From assembly GCA_029706075.1 (NCBI GenBank), contig JAINUG010000004.1:1156547-1220546 (forward strand): a DNA stretch of 64,000 nucleotides, given 5' to 3'. Made by a program: the position numbers and the translations under genes. Each line of letters starts with the position of its first letter. Positions within the stretch are counted from its first letter, which is position 1. Below are positions 1 to 12,900 of the stretch, one piece after another. This DNA is from Aldrovandia affinis (Eukaryota; Chordata; Actinopteri; Notacanthiformes; Halosauridae). The notes under the pieces were generated by a model that did not search any database, was not told the origin of the DNA, and was given only the letters and a program-made list of their open reading frames with translations.

Positions 1-576
1 CTGTAATGTATCACCTCCTACCCCTTGCATAAACATCCTCCCACGAAATGTCCTTTTGGAAGAAATCTTAACGTAGTCTGACAATCGCGTTTAAGTGTGC
101 ACCTAATGCCAGCATTAATGCATAACCTTGGTGAAAGCAATCAAACCGAATGCTTTCTACAGCCGGCGGCTGCCTCAGATGGATTTCCTTTTCTTTTCTG
201 TGTCAACTTTTCTCTGTTAAAGATAAATTGGTCAGAGACACGTGAAGGTTAATCTCGTGTTTCCTTGGCGAGGATGAAGGATTCCGGTGTGTGCTCGTAC
301 GTTGCTGCCAGTGAGTGATCGGCGGCTGAAACCCCGAGACGCGGCTGCTCCACGTGGATCCATGTTTCAGCTTTTGATTATTATTTAATAAGTTCCATTC
401 ACTTTGCTGACTGGGACACCAAAGACAACGGGTTATTCATAGAACATTAACCTCATGTTAAATTAATATGCCGTTTTTTGAGCTCCGTGAAGAATTTGCG
501 GGAGCAAAATACTGACATTAACGACAACAATAGCTCTATTGGCAAACTAACGAAACAATAGGCTTTTCATTACGGT
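1..576. other. Intergenic, no gene seen
   Basis: Unique AT-rich sequence with no usable open frame and no repeat I recognise. Low-complexity content is minimal, so it could include conserved noncoding sequence, but this cannot be judged without an alignment. Confidence 0.5.
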
Positions 577-694
577 TTGTTCATTACATTTTACATTTTA
601 CATTTTAAGCATTTAGCAGATGCTCTTATCCAGAGCAATTTACAAGATGTGCATAAATACATGGTAGGAACAATCATAGTTCGCGCAAGAGATC
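577..694 (-). mobile_element. L2-clade LINE 3' tail, first half (split)
   Basis: Read on the minus strand this ends in the L2-type tail: GCTCT-GGATA-AGAGC stem-loop, then CTGCTAAATGC and short A/T-rich repeats. The copy is broken by a second LINE at 695-1067 and resumes at about 1073. An unbroken copy at 27021-27170 shows the undisturbed order of the two halves. Confidence 0.75.
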
Positions 695-1067
695 TATGGT
701 GGAACGACCTTCCGCAATCGGTCAGGACCGCGGAATCTTCCGCAAGAGACTCAAAACCCACCTCTTCAGACTCCACTACCACTAAACTCTGTCCATCTAG
801 CTAAATTGTCTTCACCACTGTTTACTTGTTCAACACTATACAAAAAAATAAATAAAAATAATAATAATAATAATAATAATTACACTAACCTTTTCCTTCC
901 CGGTGTTACAGGTATGCTACGCAGATGCCTGCAATGATGTCTATTGCTGTATTACTGCACTGATCTCGTGCGCTAACTATGATTGTCCCTACCATGTATT
1001 AATGCACATCTTGTAAGTCGCTCTGGATAAGAGCGTCTGCTAAATGCTAAATGTAAAATGTAAATGT
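695..1067 (+). mobile_element. 5'-truncated L2-clade LINE, nested insertion
   Basis: The left part (about 695-775) encodes a decayed C-terminal end of a LINE reverse transcriptase; W-N-D-L-P-Q-S-V-R-T is readable, then a frameshift leads into K-T-H-L-F. The right part is the 3' UTR and tail with the stem-loop GCTCT-GGATA-AGAGC (near 1018-1034) and ATGTAAATG-type terminal repeats. It is flanked by AGATC at 690-694 and 1068-1072. The homologous uninterrupted site near 27118 has a single AGATC, so this is a target-site duplication. The 3' UTR also matches the copy at 24455-24736. Confidence 0.82.
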
Positions 1068-1072
1068 AGATC

Positions 1073-1170
1073 AGTGTAGTAATACAGCGATAGTCATCAT
1101 TGAAGGCAGCTGCGTACCATACCTGTAACACTGGGAAGGAAAAGGTTAGTAATTTTTTTATTTTTTTATT
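1073..1170 (-). mobile_element. L2-clade LINE 3' tail, second half (split)
   Basis: Continuation of the copy at 577-694 after the nested insertion. It is the reverse complement of 885-985, so 885-1170 could fold into a long hairpin. Confidence 0.7.
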
Positions 1171-1379
1171 AAATGGAGTAAGCAGGGGTATATAGTGTTG
1201 AGCAAGTAGGCAGTGTTCATAGTTGAGACCATGTAGGCTTCTATTTAATTTTTATAGATTAAGCAAAAATAACTACTTGCAAATATGGGATCATGTCAAC
1301 CATTGCCAGCTCCATCTTGTCCACCATGTTGCAGCTAGCCTTGGTTGAGAGTAAGTATTTTCTGATAGAGAGAGAAAAT

Positions 1380-1815
1380 ATATCTTTTCTCCCCGGCTCC
1401 GTGGCACCTGCCCGGAGCTCACCTGCCCCAGAGTCAACACCCCACCCCTGCCATGTGTTAGCCGGATGCCGCTGGCCCAGACCCTAGCTGCTGGTTCCAT
1501 CCCCCGCCCTGCCCTGGTATCTGGAGGGATGAGGTCCACCCCACTCCTACACTTAGAATGCCCTTCCAGTGGTCTGTTAAGCCACATGAGCCTCAAGGAC
1601 TATTTGTGTTGTTTTCTCTGTATCCCACAATTTTCCAGGAGTTCATCTCGACCGCCTTTTAAGGGGTCAGGGAATAATTTTCCAGTTTCCTACATTGGCT
1701 CCAATGGTTTTCTGTTTTTTTGATTCCCTCTGGAAAATGCCAATTGTGAAGCGCTGTGTGACAACCTGTTTGTAAATGGCGCTATACAAAAATAAAGATT
1801 GATTGATTGATTGAT
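1380..1815 (+). repeat. Interspersed repeat with (GATT)n tail
   Basis: The segment ends AAGCGCTGTGTGACAACCTG, then GGCGCTATACAAA and a run of GATT units. That is the usual form of a fish LINE/SINE 3' end. A similar tail is at 48804-48867. I recognise the style but not the family name. Confidence 0.55.
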
Positions 1816-2098
1816 ATAGTTTTTGCTGGTATAGTTTGCAATCCAAAGCAGACGCATATTTTACTTTATTGGCTTCATAGCTTGCCAGGCCCTTTTTTTC
1901 ACCTATGTGAAATACACACCTGATCTATGCATTTAGAGATTAAGATTTCTTATCAGTGCTCTCAATGCAGTGCTAGAATTCCATCTCTTTTGAATTTATA
2001 GGTCACTGGTTTCATCCATCGGTTTTAGTTGCCATGCCCATGAGGTGAGAGGTGAGGTCAGATAGGCTCATTTCTGAGTCGGTTGAAAGCGGTTTTGT

Positions 2099-2260
2099 GG
2101 TATTGTACATGTTTATACGTATGAGATACTCTATATGGTATTGTATATGTTTCTATGAGATATGTGGTATTATATATGTTTATATGAGATATGTGATATT
2201 GTATATGTATATTTGAGATATGTGGTATTGTATATGTTTCTATGAAATACTGTTTCTATG
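2099..2260. repeat. 29-bp minisatellite, about 5 copies
   Basis: Tandem units begin GGTATTGTATATGTTT and end GAGATATGT. The first unit is longer and the last is partial. The array abuts the left end of the Tc1 element at 2261. Confidence 0.85.
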
Positions 2261-2761
2261 AACTGCCAGATAAAGGAAACACTAACATAAAGTGTCTTAG
2301 GATGTTGTGCCACCATAAGCCGTCAGAACAGCTTTAATGCACCTTGACATGGATTCTGTAAGTGTCTGGAACTCTGTTGAAGGTCTGCAACACCATTCTT
2401 GCATGATAAATTCCATTCTTTGGTGTTTTGTTGATGGTGGTGGAAAATTTTGTCTCAGGTGCCACTCCAGAATCTCCCATAAGTGTTCAATTGGGTTGAG
2501 ATCTAGTGACTGAAACGGCCATGGCATATGATTTATATCATTTTCATGCTCATCAAACCATTTAGCGACCACTCATGCCCTGTGGATGGAGGCATTGTCA
2601 TCCTGAAAGAGACCACTCCCATCAGGATAGAAACGCTTCAGCATAGGGTGAAGGTGATCACTCAGAATTTGTATTTATTGGCATTTACTTTGCCCTCTAA
2701 GGGTCAAGTGTACCTAAACCATGGCAGGAAAATTCACCGCACACCATAACAGAACCACCAG
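2261..2761 (-). mobile_element. Tc1-like transposon remnant (C-terminal transposase)
   Basis: Minus-strand translation gives the C-terminal part of a Tc1-like DDE transposase. W-F-D-E-H-E-N-D, then S-L-D-L-N-P-I-E-H-L-W-E-I-L is visible, the region holding the last catalytic acid. The left end (AACTGCC...AAAGGAAACAC) is the family terminal inverted repeat without its first bases. The N-terminal half and the opposite terminus are missing. Related copies are at 23423-24215 and 30574-31096. Confidence 0.88.
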
Positions 2762-3344
2762 TCATTAATGTTTAGTTCCTGCAGAGAGAGGGTTCTGGCC
2801 AGTGAGTATTTCAGACTAAGGCATGTCTATTATGGGGTTGTCCTATGCCTTTGATGTTCTACAGCAAAGCATATCGGCAGATGCTTCTTACCCGTGTCCT
2901 GGCACCTCGTGTTTGTGTTCCTCAGACGCGACGTCCATCCTTTGCCCGCCACCTCGATACGACCTCCTACAATTCAATTTGGGGGAAAATGCTCCCGAGG
3001 GTTCCGCTAGACTGCAAGATGGATTGGGCGAAGTGCTAGGTGCTACACTGACGCACGGAAGGGCGCACTTATTTACTGTTCATAAATGATGACATCACTG
3101 CAAGCGCAATAAAGGACTCGCAGGCCTTCATGTCCACCCGGGAGATGGATGGAGAGGCTGGAGCGCCTTATTCATCCTTTTATTATCAAGCCCAAGGCAT
3201 TTCACCTTCAACAGCACAGTCTAATCATCTCCTGTTATAGTCTCTTAAGGTTCAACAACCCCAAAAGCAACAACCCCGAAAGATTGTTATTGGCAGTGCA
3301 ATAACAAAGATACATCATTAGAAATAAGACTGTTTTGCATATAT
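2762..3344. other. Unassigned sequence
   Basis: No gene recognised. Open frames here are under 90 codons and give no recognisable protein. Ends in an AT dinucleotide run near 3340. Confidence 0.4.
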
Positions 3345-4705
3345 ATATATATATGAGTACACAAAATAGTGGAAATACCAAACAGTATATGAATATTTAT
3401 TAAATAATAAGGAGTAGGGCTGTCCTTCCACATTAACAGATTCAGTCTTTCTTGGAATGGTGCTGTAGATTTCAGCTGTTTCTAGTGGGATATAGGACCA
3501 TTCTCAAGAAGGAAAGCCTCCAATTATTTGATAGATGAAGGCGGGTGAAATCTACTCTGCACTCTATGTTCCAGAACTTCTAATAAAGGTTCAATGATGT
3601 TTAGACCTGGTGATTAGGCAGGCTAGGGAAGGTGTTTAACGTCATCCTGGTGTTCTTGAATCACTCTTGAATCCGTTTAGCAGTGTATATGGGGGCGTTA
3701 TCGTCTTGGAATATGGGAACATTTTGAGTAAACAATGTTTGCACCATAGGGTCCACCTGGTCACCTAAAATGGCTTTGCCTTTGGCTGTAAATCTACCAT
3801 GGAGAGTATTAATCAGACCCAATGACTCCCACAAGATGGCTGCCCATACCATGATAGATCCACTACAGTATGTTGGGAACAAGTAATGTGGATTCAAGGC
3901 TTCCTTTGGCTTTCCCAAAACATAAACCCATCCAGATATATGATTGTTATATGATTATATATATTGTTTTGTGCTTTTTAGCAGCTATCTTGTTAAGTAT
4001 TCATCTAACCCTGTCAGCGAGCATTGACTTGCGACCACTGTTCCTGATGCAGTTTCCCCCCCCCCGATTTCTCCCAATTTGGTGGCCAATTATACCCTCT
4101 ATTACTTAAATTCTCTCCCATAAGCCTGCCGCCCACATCTACAGGACAAGCCGCTCCCCTAAGGCAAGCGATGAACTGCTTCATCCGAGGCGGAACTTGC
4201 CTACTTATTTTGCCCACAGCGAGCCCTCTGCGGTCCTCGGCGAGCTTGTTTTGGCTCTCCCACCCCCCTCCCCCTGGGATGGACAGCCAATCACCGTCCC
4301 CGAACAGAGCTCCCAGGCTGGCGCAGCTGGGGTTCGATCCCGGCCACAGTGGGCAACCTGCACTCCGGGCTAATGCTTTTACCGTTACATCACCCGAGGC
4401 CCAGTTTCTCCTTGTTTGGTGTATTTCGTCATGATTTTAGACACTGATCCCTTGACCCTTTAAATAATTTTGCCGTTTCTGTGACTAACGCACCTGAAAT
4501 TCCAGCACCAATTATTTGACCTCCTTCAAAATCTGTTGGATGTTGCTTTAGAAACTCAAATATTAAAGCATCAATATTAAAATGTATTTTTAACAGAAAC
4601 ATATTGGTAATGAATCACATGTGTAGACTCCTTTTTAATTATGATGTAAACGAGTCTTCTTTCATTTGGTGTTTCCATTGGATTGTCTACCCACTGTATA
4701 TACGT
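3345..4705 (-). mobile_element. Tc1-like transposon, decayed, with nested SINE
   Basis: On the minus strand, 4410-4575 encodes a helix-turn-helix DNA-binding segment (T-E-T-A-K-L-F-K-G-S-R). 3661-3918 encodes part of the DDE catalytic core (G-S-I-M-V-W-A-A-I, then F-Q-D-D-N-A-P-I). The ends share an imperfect inverted repeat (TGGAAATACCAAA at left; reverse complement TGGAAACACCAAA at right). It is a different Tc1-type family from the copies at 2261, 23423 and 30574. Frameshifts and the inserted SINE make it inactive. The exact termini are uncertain. Confidence 0.75.
4057..4401 (-). mobile_element. tRNA-derived SINE nested in Tc1-like element
   Basis: Read on the minus strand it starts with an A-box-like TGATGTAACGGTAAAAGCA and a B-box/T-arm-like GGGATCGAACCCC about 40 bases on. 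It is flanked by a 7-bp direct repeat CAGTTTC (4050-4056 and 4402-4408), and joining across it restores the Tc1-like reading frame. It differs from the L2-tailed SINEs elsewhere in the window. Confidence 0.75.
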
Positions 4706-6159
4706 AAATACAAATTATTTCCATCAGTTTAAAACATTCTAATTAATTCTGTCTAATCTAAAGTACTGTGCTAGAGAGAGCCAGCCTTCCTTTGGTGCAA
4801 TGGTCCACACAAATACACTGCCAGCTGATTGGATCACAGAGAGTGTGGCTGTCCAGGGTTAAAAGGATTCAACACTTCCACAGCTGCCTCCTTTCTTAGT
4901 GGAAGTGCATCAAATCCAAACCAATTAAAACAGTTTTTATTGCCTGTCTGACAGCTTTCCATTTGCCGCGTGTGTGTCCAGAGCGCTCTATTACGTTGGT
5001 CTCTAGAGGGAGGAGTGCACTGATCAATGCCATCTCAAAACACAGGCTCAAGATTTCCTTCTTCTTCTGGTGTTTCTCCCATGCAATGTAGACCTAGCAC
5101 GACAAATTTGATTTCTTCGGCTCATTTTGTGACATCTCCCACTGAAGATATCACATTAGTAATACTATCCTTTTGATGAAGAAATATCTATTTTTTTGTG
5201 TGCACTTTAAAAAAAATGGAATGTTTCTTCTTAACATTCACCAAGAATACACTTACTTTGCACAGAACAGTTTTACGCCAAATTCGTGTAATTTGTAGAG
5301 ACCTAAACAATTGGAACTTTAACTGTGGCGTTTTGCAAGTAGTTTCCTTTGGGTAGTGTAATTATTTTATTTCACAAAAACTGGCTTTACACTGGGGATG
5401 AAATAAAAATACCTTCCTCATAAATCCACAGCTATCATTAGGGAAAAAGCTCTTGGCAGTGCCAATGGATTGTAAATGACTTTTGTGTTATTTGGAGAAA
5501 AAAAGAAACATGTCAAACAGTGGTAAAAACAGGCTGCGTAAACTTGTCTGTGAATGAGATATTACAGCAAGTCAAACTTCCTTAAATTTCTTACTCAAGG
5601 TTGAGTACAAAGCAACCCGAGACTATATTGAATCCAGGCAGCAAGTCTAAATCACGGCTTCTGCAGACTGCCCTCTGACATTAAACTGCCATTAAAATCC
5701 TATAAATAAAAGATTAGTGGGCCTTATTCAGTCCATACCATAGCTCTCAGCTCTGTTTAAGCTGTTTCGATTTTTGACAATTTTATTTATATTCATTTCT
5801 TATGGACACTGTGTTCAAATATTTTGGAGCGGCCGTGCGATATACCCACCCACAGACTCTGTTACAGTTCTGTCACTGAGGGTGAAATTGGGTTGAGAAA
5901 TCAGAAGTGTGTAAAATACACATGATCTCTGACTGTGTCTATGCATGTGCACGTGCCATCTTTCCCCCTCGCTAGTGAGAGCCGGACTCAATATTAAAAA
6001 AGCATTATTGACCTAAATGAATAAATGTTACATTAATTTATTTGAGATGCGGCCACTGCTATTCAAAGTTTAATAGCAAACAAAACCATGATGTAAGCTA
6101 AGAAAGAATCCATCAAAGAGAGAGAATCGCAAAAATGTAGCCGTCCCCAAATTGCCTGA
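4706..6159. other. Intergenic, no gene seen
   Basis: AT-rich unique sequence. No open frame of note, no recognisable repeat and no RNA gene. Confidence 0.5.
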
Positions 6160-6300
6160 AACTCCACACACACACACACCCACATCCATATACAACCACA
6201 CACACCCACATACAGCCCCCAATGCACCCACACCCAGACACACACCCACATCCACACCCCCACCCATCCACATACACACCCACACACACCCACAAATAAA
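6160..6300. repeat. (CA)n-rich compound microsatellite
   Basis: Runs of CA interleaved with CCCACAT/CCACATC units. Cys/Val/Gly-rich open frames on the minus strand across it are repeat artefacts. Confidence 0.9.
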
Positions 6301-7410
6301 AAAAGAAATAACAATTAAATAAATAAGCAGAGAATCATTTTTGTATGGGCAAAACTGACTTGGCAGAACATTAAAACTGAGCCCAATTATAATTGCCATG
6401 ATCGGATCCAAGCAAACATTTGCCACTGTCAGCTATAATCAAGCAGACTTTCACCCCGAGGAGCTAGGAACTGGCCCTGAAAGGCCAAACACTGCCAGAG
6501 AACTGGCAAAGGCAAAAATGGTTAATATGTTTGAGTCTCCTCTCCCACTGTCTCTTTCTCTCTGGGTTTTTACAGTTGAAATGACTATCCAGGAGGAATG
6601 TATTGATTGTTTCCTCTGTGTCAGAAGAAAGGAAAACTTTCCCCTCTCTGAATCACTTTACAACAGAGCGATATTCAACAAGCTAAAAACGTTTTCTCAT
6701 TCTCTCTCAGTGCACCGTGAATTAATTAGACCCCCCAACCAGCACCTGCCAAAGGAAAAATACAAAATGATGGCACTGCATTTGAAGTAGACTCAATGCA
6801 ATGCTGACATCGAGTTGCAGTGAAAATTAAGGAGTGGAGGTACCCCCTGCTCATAGATGCTGGTGTCCCAAGCTACCAATAACCATGGCGACGAAGATGA
6901 GAACCGTTCATTCACATTCCTAATTGGTTTTGAAATCTATGGCGAAGGGTCTAGCTGTAAGTGTTTTCACTTGAAGACAAGGAGATTTTCTCTCTCTTCG
7001 CCATCTCTTTTCTCCATAACTGAAAGCCGACGACAAACCGTGTGATTCTGTAATAAGGCCGAGTTAAACGAATCGGAGTGGATTCCATCGAATTCCCACG
7101 GCGTACTTCTTGAAAACCCAAACAGCTTACAGCAGTAATATCTGTACGATACACTGCCATGCCATTATCATGCGTCTCCCACATGATTAACTCTATGGAT
7201 TGGACTAATTTGACATATGTTGTTTGCAAGCGACTGAAAGAAGAGATTCAAACTCACTGAAGCTCCCCTTCACTGCATAGTGGGATATTCTTCCATCGGT
7301 CATGTTGAGTGTGTCTCAGCTCCTCAATCCATTATAGAAATAGCAAGGGAACAGTGGAATGATAAAACTTGAATATTATGGTTCATAAATTATTCCTAAT
7401 GGATAAAAAC
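6301..7410. other. Intergenic, no gene seen
   Basis: Unique sequence. A 130-codon plus-strand frame at 6398-6790 has no recognisable domain or splice context and is not called. Confidence 0.45.
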
Positions 7411-7548
7411 TGGCCCTGCGATGGATTGGCGACCTGTCCAGGGTGTATTCCTGCCTCTCGCCCGGAACGCATGCTGGGATAGGCTCCAGCCCCACCCCGT
7501 GACCCTGACCAGGAATAAGCGGCTTAGATAATGGATGGATGGATGGAT
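7411..7548 (+). mobile_element. LINE 3' end with (GGAT)n tail
   Basis: Contains the GGCGACCTGTCCAGGGTGTA and GGGATAGGCTCCAGC blocks, then ATAAGCGG and a run of GGAT units. This is a very common teleost LINE 3' end. The family (Maui/Expander-like) is from memory and unsure. Confidence 0.65.
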
Positions 7549-9340
7549 AAAACCCGTTTTAAAACGGTCTGGTCTGGATTCAAACATGTTTCCTCAATAT
7601 TGACTTTCAAACAAATCCCAGCGTTACTTGTTTTCTTCCCAAGCTCTTGATAAGTCAATTGGGTGATTGCTGAACTCACCAAACTTGAATTTGCATTTAA
7701 TTGTTAATCAAATTAAGGACAATTCTTAGATTGCCACCACATTTGGGTTATTACCCATATCTATGACACTTTTTTAATTAATACACATAGAGTGATCTTG
7801 AGTAATCAGTTTTGGTCACACTTTAGTGTCAGATTCCTAGTTTTTAGATTATGGTATATGGGAGAGATACAGTATGTCGATATTAGATTATTGGTTCAGG
7901 TTTGTTGCAATATTTAAAGTGGCCTGTTCTCTCTTGCCTAAATCTCCAACTGGTGTCTGTTTCTGCCTCTCTTTCCCCTCCCCAAACATCAAAGGGAACT
8001 CCTTGGGCAAATAAAAGACTGCCCCAATATACATAAACACATAAAGACTCTTCTGGTGTTCTCCATCACTGACAGGTTTTAATACTACTCTGAAAGAACA
8101 CCAGAGCACTTAAATATGTAGTTATAGGAGCCGTGAACCAGAGGGTTAACGTTTTTCCCATTTGGAGTTGCCTAAATTTGAATGCCCTAAAGTTCCTTTG
8201 CTGAATTTTTTATCTGTGACATTCAATTGACAATATAAATTGAACATCTTAACCCCAAGTACGTAATGGTTGAGTCTTACATTTCCGAGGCTGCGCCAGA
8301 TAAAAGCGGAGGTCCGCATGTCTCTATTGGCCTCGTCACATGGTATCAATATTCCTTCCCTGAAAATGTAAATTCACCAATGGTTGTTTTTGACAATTAT
8401 TATTTATGATCATCACCTCTATTGTTGAAAGCAGGAATACATTTCCCATTTCTGTAAGTATTTGCTGGTATTTAATAGCGGAATGACCTCATAACCTATA
8501 TGTTTGTTCTCCTAAAAAGGGCTTTAAACAACAAATATTTAGCTAACAATACCATGGTGCTTAGCCCTGCTTTGGACAACCTAGAGTTACTTTTTAACAA
8601 AAGTAATTTTATCAGAGCTAGTCCTTGCCATAAATGGACCTGACCCCTTCAGTGCTCTAACTTCGAATTATCCAATCAAGGTTAATATTTTACACCCTGT
8701 CATTATATGACAGAGCGACATAGAGAGGAGGGCTTGAGTCTAGTTTGAGTTTGGAGAAGAGAAAAATATTCTTCTTTTTGTTTTCGTGGTGGTTTCCTGA
8801 TTGTGCCTTATTCCATCTATTATTTATACCTCCTTTCTTTTGTCCCTTTGCATTGAAGCTGAAAGTTGGTTATTCTTTGGCAAGGTCTGCTTTTATCTGG
8901 TCTCATTCACTTTCTTCTGTTAACCTTCCATTTCTTTGCCTGTTTGATGTATTCTTAAGTAAATTATAAGTAGTGAGCCTATATGTGATATATGCTTGTC
9001 TTCCACAAATTCGAACTGTAACTAGAGATATACGGTTCTTCCACATTCTGTGTATAAATTCTGACATAAAATTAAAAAAATAAAATAACAATAGTTAACG
9101 TAAGTGATGAGGTATGTTTCACTGTCAAACTCATGAAGTGGTTTATATACTCTAAAAATAAGAAATGATTGATTATCTGAAAATGAAAAAATATGCACAC
9201 ATAGTATGTTTCTTGGTTGCATGGGCTCATTTGTCATTTCTAGTCGCAAGCTAGAGCTTTTGCTTTATAATGTTCCTGATATTTCAATAAAGCCTTCCCT
9301 ACATGAATTGCCTTAGAGGAAAACTAAAGATACTAAAGTA
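7549..9340. other. Intergenic, no gene seen
   Basis: AT-rich unique sequence with short open frames only. Confidence 0.5.
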
Positions 9341-9590
9341 TCGACTGATGGACAACAAATACACAGTAGTTCTGCCAGGGAGAGAGAGACAGAGGAACCG
9401 AGAGAGACAGAGAGAGAGACATTGAGAAAGGCAGAGTGAGAGAAATAGGCAGAGAGAGAGAGGGAGAGAGAGAGAAAGAGAAAAATAGACCTTATAGAAA
9501 TAAATGAAAAAAATTACAATGCTCGACTGATGGACAACAAATACACAGTAGTTCTGCCAGAAAGAGAGAGACAGAGGAACAGAGAGAGAC

Positions 9591-9676
<86 letters not shown>

Positions 9677-9788
9677 AGAGAAAAATATACCTTATAGAAA
9701 TATATGCAAAAAATAACAATGCTCGACTGATGGACAACAAATACACAGTAGTTCTGCCAGAGAGAGAGAGAGAGGAACAGAGAGAGAC

Positions 9789-9838
<50 letters not shown>

Positions 9839-9984
9839 AGAAAGAGAAAAATATACATTGCAAAAATAACAATGAAACAACAAATACACAGACAGAGTTG
9901 AGAAAGAAATAGACAGAGAGAGAGACAGAAAGAGAAAGAGAAAAATAGACCTTATAGAAATATATGCAAAAAAATAACAATGCT
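9341..9984. repeat. Macrosatellite of about 180-200-bp units with embedded (AG)n
   Basis: Units start TCGACTGATGGACAACAAAT at 9341, 9523 and 9723; a degraded fourth begins near 9866. Each unit has a unique head (ACACAGTAGTTCTGCCAG), an expandable AG tract (longest about 9597-9670) and a tail (AAAAATA-ACCTTATAGAAATA). The Leu/Ser-rich minus-strand frames across it are repeat translations. Confidence 0.92.
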
Positions 9985-12900
9985 GGCAAATAGTGTTCCC
10001 TTACTCTGCTGTTTCCATTGGCAGGGCTCATATATCTAATTCCCAGAGCCTGCTGCAGCCGCTTGGTCTAATTTAGCCACATCCCCTGTCCATTGTCCTT
10101 CCGGCAAGTGGACCCAAGCCATATAATTTTGAGAGTGAAACAATCGAGCACTCAATTATTCCGGCATGGCATTTCCAGGTATCCGTGGGGGAAAAACAAC
10201 AGGAAATGACACAAGGTAATTAGGGAGGGGGCGGTTTACCGCAAAAGTGGAAAACTATTTTACCGTGATATTAACGGACAAAAATAATCATAGCGCCGTA
10301 TGTGCCCAGGAGATGAAACATTTCTTGTTGTTGGGGGCGGGCATACACTGAGGTGGGAAGATGTGTTGGTAAAGCGTGGAAAAAGTGAGCATGATACAAA
10401 ACGGGCCTTTATAAGGACCAGGACCAGGACCAGGCCTTACGGATGTGTGCTTGGTACATCTGGGTCCCAGATAGACTAAAATCACACACAAAATGAAATG
10501 TTAATCCTCCGCTGCTCCCTCCAAATGATCTTTCGGCAAATTACTTTATGGGTGTCGTTTTTTTGACACAAAGTCACAGAGAAGTTTTGATGGCATGCGT
10601 TTAAAACATCAATTTTTGTCAATTTGAAGCCTGATTCTTTCATTTTAGGTGTTAAGTAAATGAAGGGGGAGCATTGCACTGCGCAGACAGAGCAAACATG
10701 GCATACGTCCCAGTAAATCGGCCTCAAAGACCCAGCAAATCGGCTGCAGTCGTCCGAGGCCCAAGTCACTGTGCCTCCAGCTGCTGGTGGAGCACGCAGC
10801 AGCCAGTCAAAGGCGAAGTAACATGTGAGGCTTTGCATTGTTCACAAAGGTGCACTTTAAAAGGCTGGGGATGCTTTCAAAAGCTCCCACACCAACCGTC
10901 CCCTGTGAAATGAACCAGACCTCTACCCCTGCACCAAGGAAAGAGAAAAAGACCACTGCGTATACGTGTACCGTTCTAGGCTCAAAATAAATTTAATTTC
11001 AGGAGGTGACATAAGGTTGTCATCCGCCACAGATAACAGGAAGATGCACTGCTAAGACACACATCTTAAAAAATTGTTTTGGGGGCATTCAATATAAATA
11101 AGTCCAGGGAACATGTTAGACAGGGCACCTTGTGGTTATATAAATGTTGCTTTTGTTTGGGTGGAAATGGGAGGACAGACTAGGTTTGTGGTGAGGACTG
11201 AGAGTTTCAAAACTCTATGTGTTGATTTCTTGATGTTTGTTAAAAAAAAGAAAAGAAAATTATCGTAGGTCTGCCCTCTCTGAAAAAACACTGTAAGTCT
11301 GCATTTACCATTCATATGTGATTTAACAAATAAACATGGATGCTGGAATTTTTATACACCTGGCCTTCATCGCCTGACAGTCAACTGTGACTTTAAATCT
11401 GGTCAAAGGTGGTAGTCATTTTAAACTGAAAAGAAGTCGGCTATGCTGTTTTGCTAAATGTTCAGATTGATAAGGGTAGACATAATGGGTGGAGTCTTTT
11501 TAGCCAATCAAAACACCTGGCCCAACTCAGGAAGTCCTGTCATCCCTGATCATACTGAAAGTTCTGGAAGCATTGATTGTCTAAAGGACACGGCGCATAC
11601 TTAGACATGGTGGCACACTTAAAGAAGCTCAATAGAACATATGTGGGCAGAAAAATACATAAACGGTAACATAATGAAATTCGCCTCAGAACCGTAATAT
11701 GCCATATTTCCATGTAATAAACGTCTGTATTTCATTTGCAACTTTTTTTTTTGTCCAGAAGGAATCATTTAATAATTTGATATAAATTCTCTGCTTATGT
11801 GGGTTGAAATTACTTCACCTCCTCAGTGTGATGAAAAATAATACAAAAAATATAATTCTGTGTGCTCTGGAATCTATCCAGTGAAAACATCGCATTGCTT
11901 CAGGATGTTTCAGAAAGGTAATTGGGGTCTTGGCCATGACTGTTTGTCAAACACGGCATCGGTTGTCAGGCTGAAGGCGTTTTCTGAGACAGTTTGCACC
12001 TCTGTGTGGGTCCGTTGGGCCCCCTGTGTATTCTACACGTGTATGACTCAGTATAAATAGTGCTCACAGCTTTTCGCTGCTACTATATCAAAATGGCTGC
12101 CGCGGTCTTCAACTCACAGGACTTGCATCAAGCCTTTTCCTCCAAAGCTCTCTCAGTTAGCAAAGTGCAGTGCATTAGATTCTGCATGCAGTGGGGGGCT
12201 GGACATGGCTGTGAGTTTCTGGGGTTTGGGGGAAGGGGGGCTAATGGGAGTGGTGCTAGCAAGCTTTGATGCCCGGGTGACAGAAAGACAGACAATCCCC
12301 AAATGCGGATATGGAAAGAAAGTACACCCTTATAAATATGCTACCCTTCTAAAAGTTTTTTTTGTATTCATCAAACAAATGTTAACAGTTGCTTAAATTA
12401 ATTAAAGGCCCAGGCAAGGTGCAGAGAGACTCCGCGCAGAACGTACACAGTCGTTAGGAGCCACTTCTGCTTACAGCAGAGGCCAAGGTGGTACTGAATG
12501 CCACCAGGGTGTTACATTTTCGGGTCACAGATCATAAGTGGCTGGCGTGTGCAACTTCTGATCTTAAAACCCTGCATGGTGATGCTCAATGCCATGGAAA
12601 AAGGCACTTAGTAGCCACATGTGAATGAATAAAATCGCATGTGACAGGACAGTACGAAGTTCATTAATATGTTACAGCAGAATATGTATTGAGTACATAT
12701 TCTACACTGCTTTTTACACAGTGATAACAGAAAATAAGTACAGAAATGTATGTTATTGTATTGAGTTTTGTATGACTGAGTGGCTCACGGTTTGGACGTT
12801 GAAGCTGTAGCTCTGAAGCAGTGGCAGGTGGCATGTGTTTGCTCTGAGCCCATGTGTTTGTTAGCCAAAGCTTATGACTCGCAATATGCGCTTGTTTACC

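Noticed and set aside
6063-6426. Cys/Val/Gly-rich frames
   Set aside because: Direct translation of the CA microsatellite.
9492-10031. 179-codon Leu/Ser-rich minus-strand frame
   Set aside because: It is a translation of the (AG)n macrosatellite.
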